NCBI GenBank assembly: GCA_027011835.1
Contig: JALUZN010000318.1
Span: 1 to 7,398, forward strand
Length of the DNA: 7,398 nucleotides
Direction: 5' to 3'
Source of the DNA: Draconibacterium sp.
GTDB taxonomy: Bacteria > Bacteroidota > Bacteroidia > Bacteroidales > Prolixibacteraceae
Every line of letters starts with the position of its first letter. The stretch's first letter is position 1. A program made the position numbers and the translations under genes. Positions 1 through 5,339 of the stretch are shown here, piece by piece. The notes beneath the pieces are model-generated. The model was not told the DNA's origin, did no database searches, and saw only the letters and a list, made by a program, of their open reading frames with translations.

Positions 1-11
1 TTTTAATCCAC

Positions 12-215
12 CTACTTTTCAAGGTGATCCGCGAATAAGGCCAACCTCACAACTTCACGATTTATATTTTTTGAATACATCAGAAAATAGCCGGCAATCC
101 AAATCATAATAAATGGTTTGAATGAATAATCAATCCAGCTTATTTGGTAGAATTCGCCAACAAGGTCGCCAACAAAAATAATTAGGAATAAAAAATGGAG
201 AAGATATTTTTTCAT
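12..215 (-). CDS. Short two-helix membrane protein, possible N-terminal remnant of a YhhN/TMEM86-family protein
   Basis: A complete 67-residue ORF with two hydrophobic stretches (about residues 4-20 and 35-47), separated by a short loop with a Lys-Pro pair (33-34) just before the second helix. That arrangement, followed by a basic turn and a third hydrophobic start (RLALFA, 57-62), resembles the first part of YhhN/TMEM86 (lysoplasmalogenase-like) proteins, which normally have about eight helices and roughly 200 residues. Here the similarity stops after residue 62, the last residues are DHLEK, and TAG follows. The gene may therefore be truncated or frameshifted, with any remainder beyond the window edge; I could not find the expected continuation in another frame of the few bases left. 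It starts 57 bp after hldD on the same strand, next to an 8-bp hairpin. The family assignment rests on remembered family features and is tentative; an unrelated small membrane protein is possible. Confidence 0.45.
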   Translation of the reverse strand: MKKYLLHFLFLIIFVGDLVGEFYQISWIDYSFKPFIMIWIAGYFLMYSKNINREVVRLALFADHLEK

Positions 216-219
216 TGTT

Positions 220-240
220 GCTATTTTCTATAAAAATAGC
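220..240 (-). promoter_or_regulatory. 8-bp hairpin and TGCTATTTTT box just upstream of the small membrane ORF
   Basis: GCTATTTT (220-227) and AAAATAGC (233-240) form a perfect 8-bp stem with a 5-nt loop, ending 4 nt before the start codon of the downstream ORF. Read on the minus strand, the distal arm gives TGCTATTTTTA (241-231), close to the Bacteroidota -7 element TAnnTTTG but lacking the final G. The same TGCTATTTTT occurs 16 nt before the mqnD start. It could be a promoter element, a translational hairpin or part of the hldD 3' end; a pyrimidine-rich tract (minus strand, about 268-251) follows the hldD stop. No good -33 TTG is visible. Confidence 0.3.
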
Positions 241-272
241 ATTATTCGTTTGAAAAGAAAAAAAATAGAAAC

Positions 273-1238
273 CTAATAGCAAGCTTCCGACATCAAAAAT
301 TCGCTTACATACTTATCTACACCTTCTTCGAGTTCGGTAAACGGTTTTTTATAACCAATATCGCGAAGTTTCTGCATTTTAGCTTCGGTAAAATATTGAT
401 AGCGGCCCCGCAAATCGACAGGAGTATCGATAAATGAGATATTGGGAGTAAGTTTCAGACTATTAAAAACCGATGTTGTTAAATCGAGAAACGAGCGGGC
501 TTTTCCGGTACCCACATTGTAGATGCCTGTATTTTCCTGCGTCTCCATAAAATACATCATCACGTCGGCAATATCTTCAACAAAAATAAAATCGCGACTC
601 TGCTCACCATCTTTATAATCGGTGTGGTGAGAGCGAAAGAGTTCCATTTTACCGGTCTCCTTTATTGTTTTGTAAGCATGCAGTACCACCGATGCCATTC
701 TTCCTTTATGATATTCGTTGGGGCCGTAAACATTAAAAAATTTCATACCCGCCCAAAACGGTGGTGTACGAACCTGTTTAAGTGCCCAAACATCGAAATC
801 GTGTTTCGACCAGCCGTATAAATTTAACGGTCGTAAATTTCTTATGTTTTCGTGATAATCGGAAAATCCTTCTTCTCCATTTCCATAAGTTGCAGCCGAC
901 GAAGCATACAAAAGCGGCACCTGAATCTCGGAACAGATATTCCAAAGCCGCTGCGAATAGATTAAATTGAGTTGTTGGTACAAATCGGGTTCCTGCCCCA
1001 CAGTATCGGTACGTGCACCGAGATGAAAAACAAAATCGACATCGCGAGCGTTCTTAATCAGCCATTTAAAGAAGTTGTCGCGGTCAATAAATTTACGATA
1101 CTTTTTCTTTAGCAAATTTAAATCCTTCCACGGGTCGTCGAATTTATCTACTAAAATTAAATCTTCGTAACCTGCTTTATTTAGTTTACCAACTAAATAA
1201 CTACCTATGAAACCTGCGGCGCCTGTAACAACAATCAT
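273..1238 (-). CDS. hldD: ADP-L-glycero-D-manno-heptose 6-epimerase
   Basis: Converts ADP-D-glycero-beta-D-manno-heptose to the L-glycero form, the last step in making the ADP-heptose donor for the LPS inner core; a cytosolic, NADP-dependent member of the extended short-chain dehydrogenase family. The 321-residue protein opens directly with the Rossmann motif TGAAGFIGS (5-13). It has ASSAATYG (112-119), the catalytic YxxxK (Y141, K145), FNVYGPNEYHKGRMASV (168-184) with the second catalytic lysine K178, RDFIFVEDIADV (215-226), NVGTGKARSF (241-250) and RGRYQ near the C-terminus. These blocks follow the E. coli HldD order almost one to one, and the length is close to its 310 residues. I chose the ATG at 1238 over one at 1268 because it puts the dinucleotide-binding strand at the N-terminus, as in the family. 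It lies 122 bp downstream of mqnD on the same strand, behind a strong hairpin, so separate transcription is likely. A weak TACTTTTC (1265-1258) could be its -7 element. Confidence 0.95.
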   Translation of the reverse strand: MIVVTGAAGFIGSYLVGKLNKAGYEDLILVDKFDDPWKDLNLLKKKYRKFIDRDNFFKWLIKNARDVDFVFHLGARTDTVGQEPDLYQQLNLIYSQRLWNICSEIQVPLLYASSAATYGNGEEGFSDYHENIRNLRPLNLYGWSKHDFDVWALKQVRTPPFWAGMKFFNVYGPNEYHKGRMASVVLHAYKTIKETGKMELFRSHHTDYKDGEQSRDFIFVEDIADVMMYFMETQENTGIYNVGTGKARSFLDLTTSVFNSLKLTPNISFIDTPVDLRGRYQYFTEAKMQKLRDIGYKKPFTELEEGVDKYVSEFLMSEACY

Positions 1239-1297
1239 TAAATTCTGTGGTTTTTTAGAAAAGTACAATAAAAAATACCGGTTCCTGAAACATTGGC

Positions 1298-1326
1298 TTT
1301 ATTTAAAAACATAGTTTTTAAATAAA
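1298..1326 (-). terminator. 13-bp AT-rich hairpin between mqnD and hldD, possible terminator
   Basis: TTTATTTAAAAAC (1298-1310) and GTTTTTAAATAAA (1314-1326) are perfect reverse complements around a 3-nt loop. The hairpin lies 35 nt past the mqnD stop and 60 nt before the hldD start. AT-rich stems of this kind can terminate transcription in either direction, but neither side carries a classic GC stem followed directly by a U-run. A run of A/T and the palindrome AAATAAATTTATTT (1343-1356) sit between it and mqnD. It could also be a processing or stability element, or a regulatory site for hldD. Confidence 0.4.
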
Positions 1327-1360
1327 TATTGTGCAATTCAATAAATAAATTTATTTTTTT

Positions 1361-2191
1361 TTAATGCACAAAAATATCTTTGGGAACCGAATCAATTATC
1401 CCTTCGTTTTTTGCTTTTTCAAAAAGGGTTTTTACTGCCTTTTCTCCTTTATCTCCCAAATCGAGGGTAAAATTACTCACATATAAATCGATGTGTTTTT
1501 TTATTACGTCATCATTCAGCTCTTGTGCATAACTCTTAACATATTGGTAACTTGATGCTGGATTTTCAAAAGCAAATTCAATACTTTTTCGCAAAACCCT
1601 GTTTACTTTTTGTTGAGTTTCGGTATCGAATTTACGATGAATTACAATTCCTCCGAGCGGAATCGGGCTTTTGGTTTTCTCTTCCCACTCTTCACCCAAA
1701 TCAATTATTTTTTTTAGCCCCCGCTCTTTATATGTAAACCGGTTTTCGTGAATAATAACACCGGCATCTGCCTCGCCGTCTAAAACAGCCGCTTCAATAT
1801 CCGAAAAAAGATACTCCTTTTTCTCTTTTACTTCAGGAAAAACAATGCTAAACAGAAGATTTGCCGTGGTGTATTTCCCCGGAATTGCCACTTTCGCATC
1901 GTGCACTTCGTCGGGGTAAATCTTACGTTTACTAATTAACAATGGGCCATTTTTATACCCCAAAGCACTGCCCGAGGTAAGCAATTTGTAGTGGTTTGCA
2001 ATGTGCGCAAATGCGTGGTAACTCAGTTTTGTAATATCGATATTGCCTGCAAAAGCATTGTTATTCAACTCTTCAACATCGGCCAAAACAACATCGAATT
2101 CCAGCCCTTCGGTATCGATTTTATGATGAACTAGTGCATCGAAAATAAAGGTGTCGTTGGGGCACGTAGAAAAGCCTAATGAAAGTTTCAT
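1361..2191 (-). CDS. mqnD: 1,4-dihydroxy-6-naphthoate synthase (futalosine pathway of menaquinone synthesis)
   Basis: MqnD splits cyclic de-hypoxanthine futalosine to give 1,4-dihydroxy-6-naphthoate, the ring precursor of menaquinone, in the cytosol. The 276-residue protein has the periplasmic-binding-protein-like fold of the family. Visible blocks are the N-terminal STCPNDTFIFDALV (8-21), DVEELNNNAF (38-47), DITKLSYHAF (52-61), GPLLISKR (82-89), AIPGKYTTANLL (102-113) and GVIIHENRF (144-152). H148 sits where the proposed catalytic histidine of the Thermus enzyme (His145) is found. PLGGIVIHR (178-186) and the C-terminal YVSNFTLDLG complete the pattern, and the length is normal. It lies 29 bp downstream of mqnB, which acts earlier in the same pathway, so the two are probably co-transcribed. 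A perfect TAnnTTTG (2214-2207) in that gap may give mqnD an extra promoter. MqnA also has this fold, but SxCPNDTF and the IIHE block favour MqnD. Confidence 0.93.
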   Translation of the reverse strand: MKLSLGFSTCPNDTFIFDALVHHKIDTEGLEFDVVLADVEELNNNAFAGNIDITKLSYHAFAHIANHYKLLTSGSALGYKNGPLLISKRKIYPDEVHDAKVAIPGKYTTANLLFSIVFPEVKEKKEYLFSDIEAAVLDGEADAGVIIHENRFTYKERGLKKIIDLGEEWEEKTKSPIPLGGIVIHRKFDTETQQKVNRVLRKSIEFAFENPASSYQYVKSYAQELNDDVIKKHIDLYVSNFTLDLGDKGEKAVKTLFEKAKNEGIIDSVPKDIFVH

Positions 2192-2198
2192 AGTTTAA

Positions 2199-2221
2199 AT
2201 TTTGCTCAAAAATAGCAAAAT
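2199..2221 (-). promoter_or_regulatory. 8-bp hairpin and TATTTTTG -7 element in the mqnB-mqnD gap
   Basis: ATTTTGCT (2199-2206) and AGCAAAAT (2214-2221) form a perfect 8-bp stem with a 7-nt loop that reaches the last base of the mqnB stop codon. Read on the minus strand, positions 2214-2207 spell TATTTTTG, an exact match to the Bacteroidota -7 consensus TAnnTTTG, 15 nt before the mqnD ATG. A -33 TTG at the right spacing is not clear; only a TTC lies there. It may be an internal mqnD promoter or an intercistronic RNA hairpin. Confidence 0.35.
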
Positions 2222-2907
2222 CAACGAACCTGAACAGTAAGATTTTTTAGAACCGAGAGCGTAGCCGATTTTAAATTTTCGAGAGCGAGCGGAATGTTCC
2301 ATTTCGACGAGTCGCGCGGTTCCACAAAATTAGAGATAGCGCGAATTTGAGCGCACGCAACACCCAAAGTATTGCAAACAAAGAAAACTGCGGCTCCTTC
2401 CATCGACTCAACTTGTGCCGAAAATTTCCGGTGAATTGCGTCGATGCTTGCTTTTTTCCCGTGACTTTTATTGGTTGTAATACCCCGAATTTTTTTAAAG
2501 TCGGCAAAGTCGATTAAATGCGAAGATTTTAATTGCCCGTTTTCGAAAGGATAGTCGTTTAGGTCGATAAATCCCGCTTCGAAAAGGGTTAAGAATTCGT
2601 CGGTTTTTTCAATTCCCAAATCGGCAAATTCATCGGAAACAACATTTACAATTTCGCCAATTTCGAGTTCGGCCGACAAACTTCCGGCAATACCAATGTT
2701 CAGAACCAAATTGTAGTTGCTATTGTTTAATGTTTGCGTTAAATGGAATGTAGTAAATGTAGTTCCAATCCCCGATACAAGAATATCAACATCTATTTCT
2801 CCAAGCTTATACCGTTTTAAAAAATCACTCTTTTCTTCAACAAAAATAAGTTCGTCAATTAGTAATTTTACCTCCATTTGTGTGGCTGCAACTATCAGAA
2901 TCTTCAT
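2221..2907 (-). CDS. mqnB: Futalosine hydrolase (futalosine pathway of menaquinone synthesis)
   Basis: MqnB removes hypoxanthine from futalosine to give de-hypoxanthine futalosine, the substrate of MqnC. The 228-residue protein belongs to the phosphorylase/nucleosidase superfamily close to MTA/SAH nucleosidase. It begins KILIVAATQMEV (2-13), followed by VSGIGTT (44-50) and LNIGIAGSL (69-77). VESMEGAAVFF (166-176) is the substrate-binding strand and helix, and RAISNFVEPRDSSKW (189-203) is the region after the core. The SNFVEPR form, in place of the SD found in MTA/SAH nucleosidases, together with the mqnD neighbour, separates MqnB from those enzymes. The start at 2907 gives the family's usual N-terminus; GGGAG lies directly against the ATG, too close for a good ribosome site. 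It is the first gene of a probable mqnB-mqnD operon and diverges from folE. A purine nucleoside phosphorylase or MTAN activity is the alternative, judged less likely. Confidence 0.92.
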   Translation of the reverse strand: MKILIVAATQMEVKLLIDELIFVEEKSDFLKRYKLGEIDVDILVSGIGTTFTTFHLTQTLNNSNYNLVLNIGIAGSLSAELEIGEIVNVVSDEFADLGIEKTDEFLTLFEAGFIDLNDYPFENGQLKSSHLIDFADFKKIRGITTNKSHGKKASIDAIHRKFSAQVESMEGAAVFFVCNTLGVACAQIRAISNFVEPRDSSKWNIPLALENLKSATLSVLKNLTVQVR

Positions 2908-2921
2908 CTCCCAATTTTAAT

Positions 2922-2950
2922 AAAAATTATTTATTCAGTAAACCATCCAA
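2922..2950 (-). promoter_or_regulatory. Candidate mqnB promoter
   Basis: On the minus strand TTG (2950-2948) is followed after 18 nt by TAATTTTT (2929-2922), which differs from TAnnTTTG only in the last base. The ATG lies 14 nt further on. The match is imperfect in an AT-rich spacer, so chance is possible. Confidence 0.25.
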
Positions 2951-2960
2951 CTATTCATAC

Positions 2961-2988
2961 TGTTTTTATGAAAAAAAGTTAATCTTTG
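2961..2988 (+). promoter_or_regulatory. Candidate folE promoter
   Basis: TAATCTTTG (2980-2988) resembles the Bacteroidota -7 element TAnnTTTG, with one extra base between TA and TTTG. It lies 22 nt before the folE ATG. The T-rich tract at 2961-2967 sits about where a -33 element would be but has no TTG. It shares the 103-bp divergent spacer with the candidate mqnB promoter. Confidence 0.3.
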
Positions 2989-3010
2989 TAGTAAATAAAA
3001 TCTAAAAATT

Positions 3011-3634
3011 ATGGGTTCTCCAAAAATTAGTCAGTCAAAAGGATACGAGAGAATTGATTCTTTCGACGAAGATCTTACAAAAGCACTTTCCGAGAATTAT
3101 AGAAATATTTTAGAGTTAATAGGAGAAGATATTTTTAGAGAAGGTCTCGATAAAACACCGGTGCGCGTTGCCAAGTCGATGCAGTTTTTGTTACAGGGAT
3201 ACAAAACCGACCCGGTAGAGATTTTAAGATCGGCAATGTTTAAAGAAGATTACCGGCAAATGGTAATTGTAAAAGACATTGAGATTTACTCGATGTGCGA
3301 ACACCACTTGCTTCCGTTTTTTGGGAAGGCACATGTTGCATACATTCCAAACGGCGTAATTACCGGATTGAGTAAAATTGCCCGTGTTGTCGATGTTTTT
3401 TCGCGCAGGTTGCAGGTTCAGGAGCGCCTCACAACGCAAATTAAAGACTGTATTCAAGACACGCTAAATCCGCTGGGAGTAGCAGTTGTTATCGAAGCGC
3501 AGCACCTTTGTATGCAAATGCGGGGCATTCAAAAACAACATTCAATTACAACTACATCCGATTTTACCGGAGCGTTTCAAAAAACAGCTACCCGCGAAGA
3601 GTTTATAAAACTGATTGGTACAAAACTGAGTTAA
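3011..3634 (+). CDS. folE: GTP cyclohydrolase I
   Basis: Converts GTP to 7,8-dihydroneopterin triphosphate and formate, the entry step to folate, and in some organisms to queuosine or biopterin; a cytosolic homodecamer. The 207-residue protein shows DKTPVRVAKSM (47-57), the zinc-site block SMCEHHLLPFFGKAHVAYIP (94-113) with ligands C96 and H99, and GLSKIARVVDVFSRRLQVQE (119-138). EAQHLCMQMRGI (162-173) supplies the third ligand C167, and the tail is HSITTTSDFTGAF. All three zinc ligands are present and the length is normal for type IA. The ATG at 3011 is well upstream of the core, and the first 20 residues are the usual variable N-terminus. It diverges from mqnB and converges on the lactonase gene with 3 bp between stop codons. 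No pathway partner is adjacent, so its end product cannot be told from context. Confidence 0.97.
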   Translation: MGSPKISQSKGYERIDSFDEDLTKALSENYRNILELIGEDIFREGLDKTPVRVAKSMQFLLQGYKTDPVEILRSAMFKEDYRQMVIVKDIEIYSMCEHHLLPFFGKAHVAYIPNGVITGLSKIARVVDVFSRRLQVQERLTTQIKDCIQDTLNPLGVAVVIEAQHLCMQMRGIQKQHSITTTSDFTGAFQKTATREEFIKLIGTKLS

Positions 3635-3637
3635 TTT

Positions 3638-4753
3638 CTATAAGAATTCGAGACAAACAGGAGCCGGAAGTTGTATCTCATTTCCGGTAAAAATGGGAAT
3701 TCCTGTTTCAGTGTCTATTTTAAAAACGGTAATATTTCCACTTTTCTGGTTCGCCACCAGCATAAATTTACCATTGGGGGAAAGCACAAAATTACGTGGC
3801 CAGTCGCCCTCAACAGAAACGGTTTTTAAAAACTCCAGTTGGTGCGAGTTTTCAAGAACTTTAAAAATGGTAATTGAATTATGCCCGCGGTTTGAACCGT
3901 ACAAAAAACGGCCATCCTTCGAAATATGAACATCGGCACAATAACTATCGCCATGAAAGTTGTGCGGCAAAGTTGAAATTGTTTGAACAATTTCCCAGTT
4001 TCCGTTTACTTTTTTTACCACCGAAACGGTTGAATTTATCTCGTTAATTACATAAATAGTTTTTCCATCGCTGTTAAATTCGAAATGGCGCGGACCGGCA
4101 CCTGCTTCAAGCTTAACAAATTGCTGTCCGTAACTTTTTAAAACACCATTTTCCAAATGATAAATATTAAGCCGGTCGGTTCCTAAATCAGCACTAAAAA
4201 CGGTATTGTCGAAAGGCGAAAATTTTATTGAATGAGCGTGTGCCGAGTTTTGGTTTGGTTTATGCGGCCCCGAACCACTGTTCTGAATTACAGTACTTGC
4301 CGGCTGTAAACTTCCGTTGCTGTTAACCGGGTAAAGCGACGTTGTTCCGCCTCCATAAGTTGCAATGGCTACATATTTCCCATCGTTAGAAACATCGACC
4401 TGACACGGGCCGGCACCGTTCGAAATCTGTTTGTTCAGAAAATGCAAATTGCCGTTTTCTTCAATTTTGTAGGCCACAACATAACCGCCACTTTTTTCAA
4501 TGGCACGAGTTGTGCGCGAAACCGAATAGAGGAACTGTTTATCTTTCGAGACTTTTAGAAACGATGGATTGTCGATTCCTTTAAACACGTTTACCAACGA
4601 AATTTCACCCGACCCGGAATTAAAATCGCACAAATAAATCCCTTGAGCGCCTTCCGAAGTAAATGTACCCACATACAGTTTCGACGTACTGTTTTGACCG
4701 CCCGAAACGAGCCCTGCCAAAACAAATAGTACTACAAGCAAACTATTTTTCAT
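3638..4753 (-). CDS. Exported lactonase-family beta-propeller protein (6-phosphogluconolactonase-like)
   Basis: A 371-residue seven-bladed propeller of the YbhE/Pgl lactonase family. Blade motifs recur along the chain: YVGTFT (27-32), GAGPCQVDVSNDGKYVAIATYGG (113-135), AHAHSIKFSPFDN (171-183), GAGPRHFEFNSDGKTIYVIN (218-237), ADVHISKDGRFLYGSNRGHNSI (273-294) and PRNFVLSPNGKFMLVANQKSGNI (319-341). The N-terminus has a charged start (MKNS), a hydrophobic core (5-17) and a small-residue end near SGG, giving a type I signal peptide with no lipobox cysteine. The protein is therefore probably periplasmic or secreted. That fits poorly with the cytosolic 6-phosphogluconolactonase step of the pentose phosphate pathway, although annotation pipelines often use that name. 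The substrate is unknown; a sugar lactone outside the cytoplasm is possible. It has no same-strand partner: its stop codon faces the folE stop, and a 586-bp repeat-bearing spacer lies upstream. Family confidence is high, exact function low. Confidence 0.85.
   Translation of the reverse strand: MKNSLLVVLFVLAGLVSGGQNSTSKLYVGTFTSEGAQGIYLCDFNSGSGEISLVNVFKGIDNPSFLKVSKDKQFLYSVSRTTRAIEKSGGYVVAYKIEENGNLHFLNKQISNGAGPCQVDVSNDGKYVAIATYGGGTTSLYPVNSNGSLQPASTVIQNSGSGPHKPNQNSAHAHSIKFSPFDNTVFSADLGTDRLNIYHLENGVLKSYGQQFVKLEAGAGPRHFEFNSDGKTIYVINEINSTVSVVKKVNGNWEIVQTISTLPHNFHGDSYCADVHISKDGRFLYGSNRGHNSITIFKVLENSHQLEFLKTVSVEGDWPRNFVLSPNGKFMLVANQKSGNITVFKIDTETGIPIFTGNEIQLPAPVCLEFL
3664..3687 (+). terminator. Hairpin just past folE, inside the lactonase 3' end
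   Basis: CCGGAA (3664-3669) pairs perfectly with TTCCGG (3682-3687). One G-T and one further T-A pair extend it inward to 8 bp with an 8-nt loop. It starts 30 nt after the folE stop, so it could stop or protect the folE transcript, but no U-run follows on the plus strand. It also lies in lactonase codons, so it may be a coding coincidence. Confidence 0.2.
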
Positions 4754-4800
4754 AACAGTATTGTTTTTATTTTAATCACTATTGTCCGGGATAATTATTT

Positions 4801-4838
4801 AGATTGCTTCTTCCTCATTCTTCGTCATCGCAATGACG
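4801..4838 (-). repeat. REP-like repeat, left inverted copy
   Basis: On the plus strand this unit begins AGATTGCTTC (4801-4810) and ends CGCAATGACG (4829-4838). These are the reverse complements of the two ends of the unit at 4929-4956. Its middle is 18 nt, 10 nt longer than in the partner. It contains the internal hairpin CGTCAT/ATGACG (4823-4828 and 4833-4838). The ends resemble an interspersed repeat I recall as common in bacterial genomes (GTCATTGCGA...GAAGCAATCT). Confidence 0.65.
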
Positions 4839-4928
4839 TTAATTCTAGATATTTACCAGATTACGGAACACTAAGAATAACTTCTTTCGCAAAGCAAGCC
4901 CAAACACGCACAATCAATATACAACTGG

Positions 4929-4956
4929 CGTCATTGCGAGCCCAGCGAAGCAATCT
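4929..4956 (+). repeat. REP-like repeat, right inverted copy
   Basis: This unit begins CGTCATTGCG (4929-4938) and ends GAAGCAATCT (4947-4956), with an 8-nt middle. ATTGC (4933-4937) and GCAAT (4950-4954) give an imperfect internal palindrome. With the opposite-facing copy at 4801 it frames a 90-nt unique stretch, so the 156-bp whole could fold into one long stem. Such doublets (REPINs) are non-autonomous and are moved by REP-associated tyrosine transposases; none is encoded here. Confidence 0.65.
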
Positions 4957-5047
4957 CATATTTTAAACGGACACCAATATATTTTAATGATAAAATCCAT
5001 AAACAACTTCAATTAATAACCGGAAATACACGCTATAAATATTTCGT

Positions 5048-5086
5048 CATATTAAAAACTAAAAGTAGCATTTGATTTTTAATATG
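5048..5086. repeat. Perfect 11-bp inverted repeat
   Basis: CATATTAAAAA (5048-5058) and TTTTTAATATG (5076-5086) are exact reverse complements around a 17-nt spacer. The element lies about 250 nt before the sigma-54 regulator start and about 295 nt before the lactonase start. It could be an operator, a hairpin terminator in either direction or a remnant of a small element; the sequence does not decide. Confidence 0.5.
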
Positions 5087-5290
5087 CACCTAAACGAACT
5101 CTTTTTTACCTGCTTAATAAAATTATTTTCCATAGAGTTTATTTTTAGCTAAATTGCTAAACATTTTATTCAGGAAGAATAGGATAGCTTTTATACTCAA
5201 ACCAAATAGCTTTTCGGGTTTCTGTTTCGTTCTTTTTCCCTTGTTAGAGAAAAAAATAACATCCTCATAAATTCCGAAAACCTATCTGAA

Positions 5291-5321
5291 TTGAGTATAT
5301 TCATAAACTTTTTTATATTTT
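5291..5321 (+). promoter_or_regulatory. Candidate promoter of the sigma-54 response regulator
   Basis: TTG (5291-5293) is followed after 20 nt by TATATTTT (5314-5321), which matches TAnnTTTG except for the last base. The spacing is what the Bacteroidota housekeeping sigma factor uses. The regulator ATG lies 18 nt downstream. Confidence 0.35.
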
Positions 5322-5339
5322 TAGGCAAAAGAATTAGCA

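Larger units (their letters stand above)
4754..5339. other. 586-bp intergenic region between divergent lactonase and regulator genes
   Basis: AT-rich spacer with no convincing gene on either strand. From left to right it holds the inverted REP-like pair (4801-4838 and 4929-4956) and a perfect 11-bp inverted repeat (5048-5086). A 7-bp hairpin follows, TTTTAGC (5142-5148) with GCTAAAA (5155-5161). Next come a short direct repeat ATAGCTTTT (5184-5192 and 5206-5214) and an imperfect 9-bp hairpin (5233-5241 with 5246-5254). The last item is a candidate promoter for the regulator (5291-5321). No clear TAnnTTTG precedes the lactonase start, and I see no tRNA-like fold. Confidence 0.7.

Noticed and set aside
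1236..1268. Longer hldD start at 1268 adding ten residues
   Set aside because: The Rossmann motif begins right after the ATG at 1238, as in HldD proteins; the extra residues match nothing in the family.
2271..2507. 78-codon minus-strand ORF inside mqnB
   Set aside because: It is a shifted frame of mqnB with no family features.
4801..4956. CRISPR array or insertion sequence
   Set aside because: There are only two units, in inverted rather than direct orientation, with no transposase or cas gene; a REP doublet fits better.
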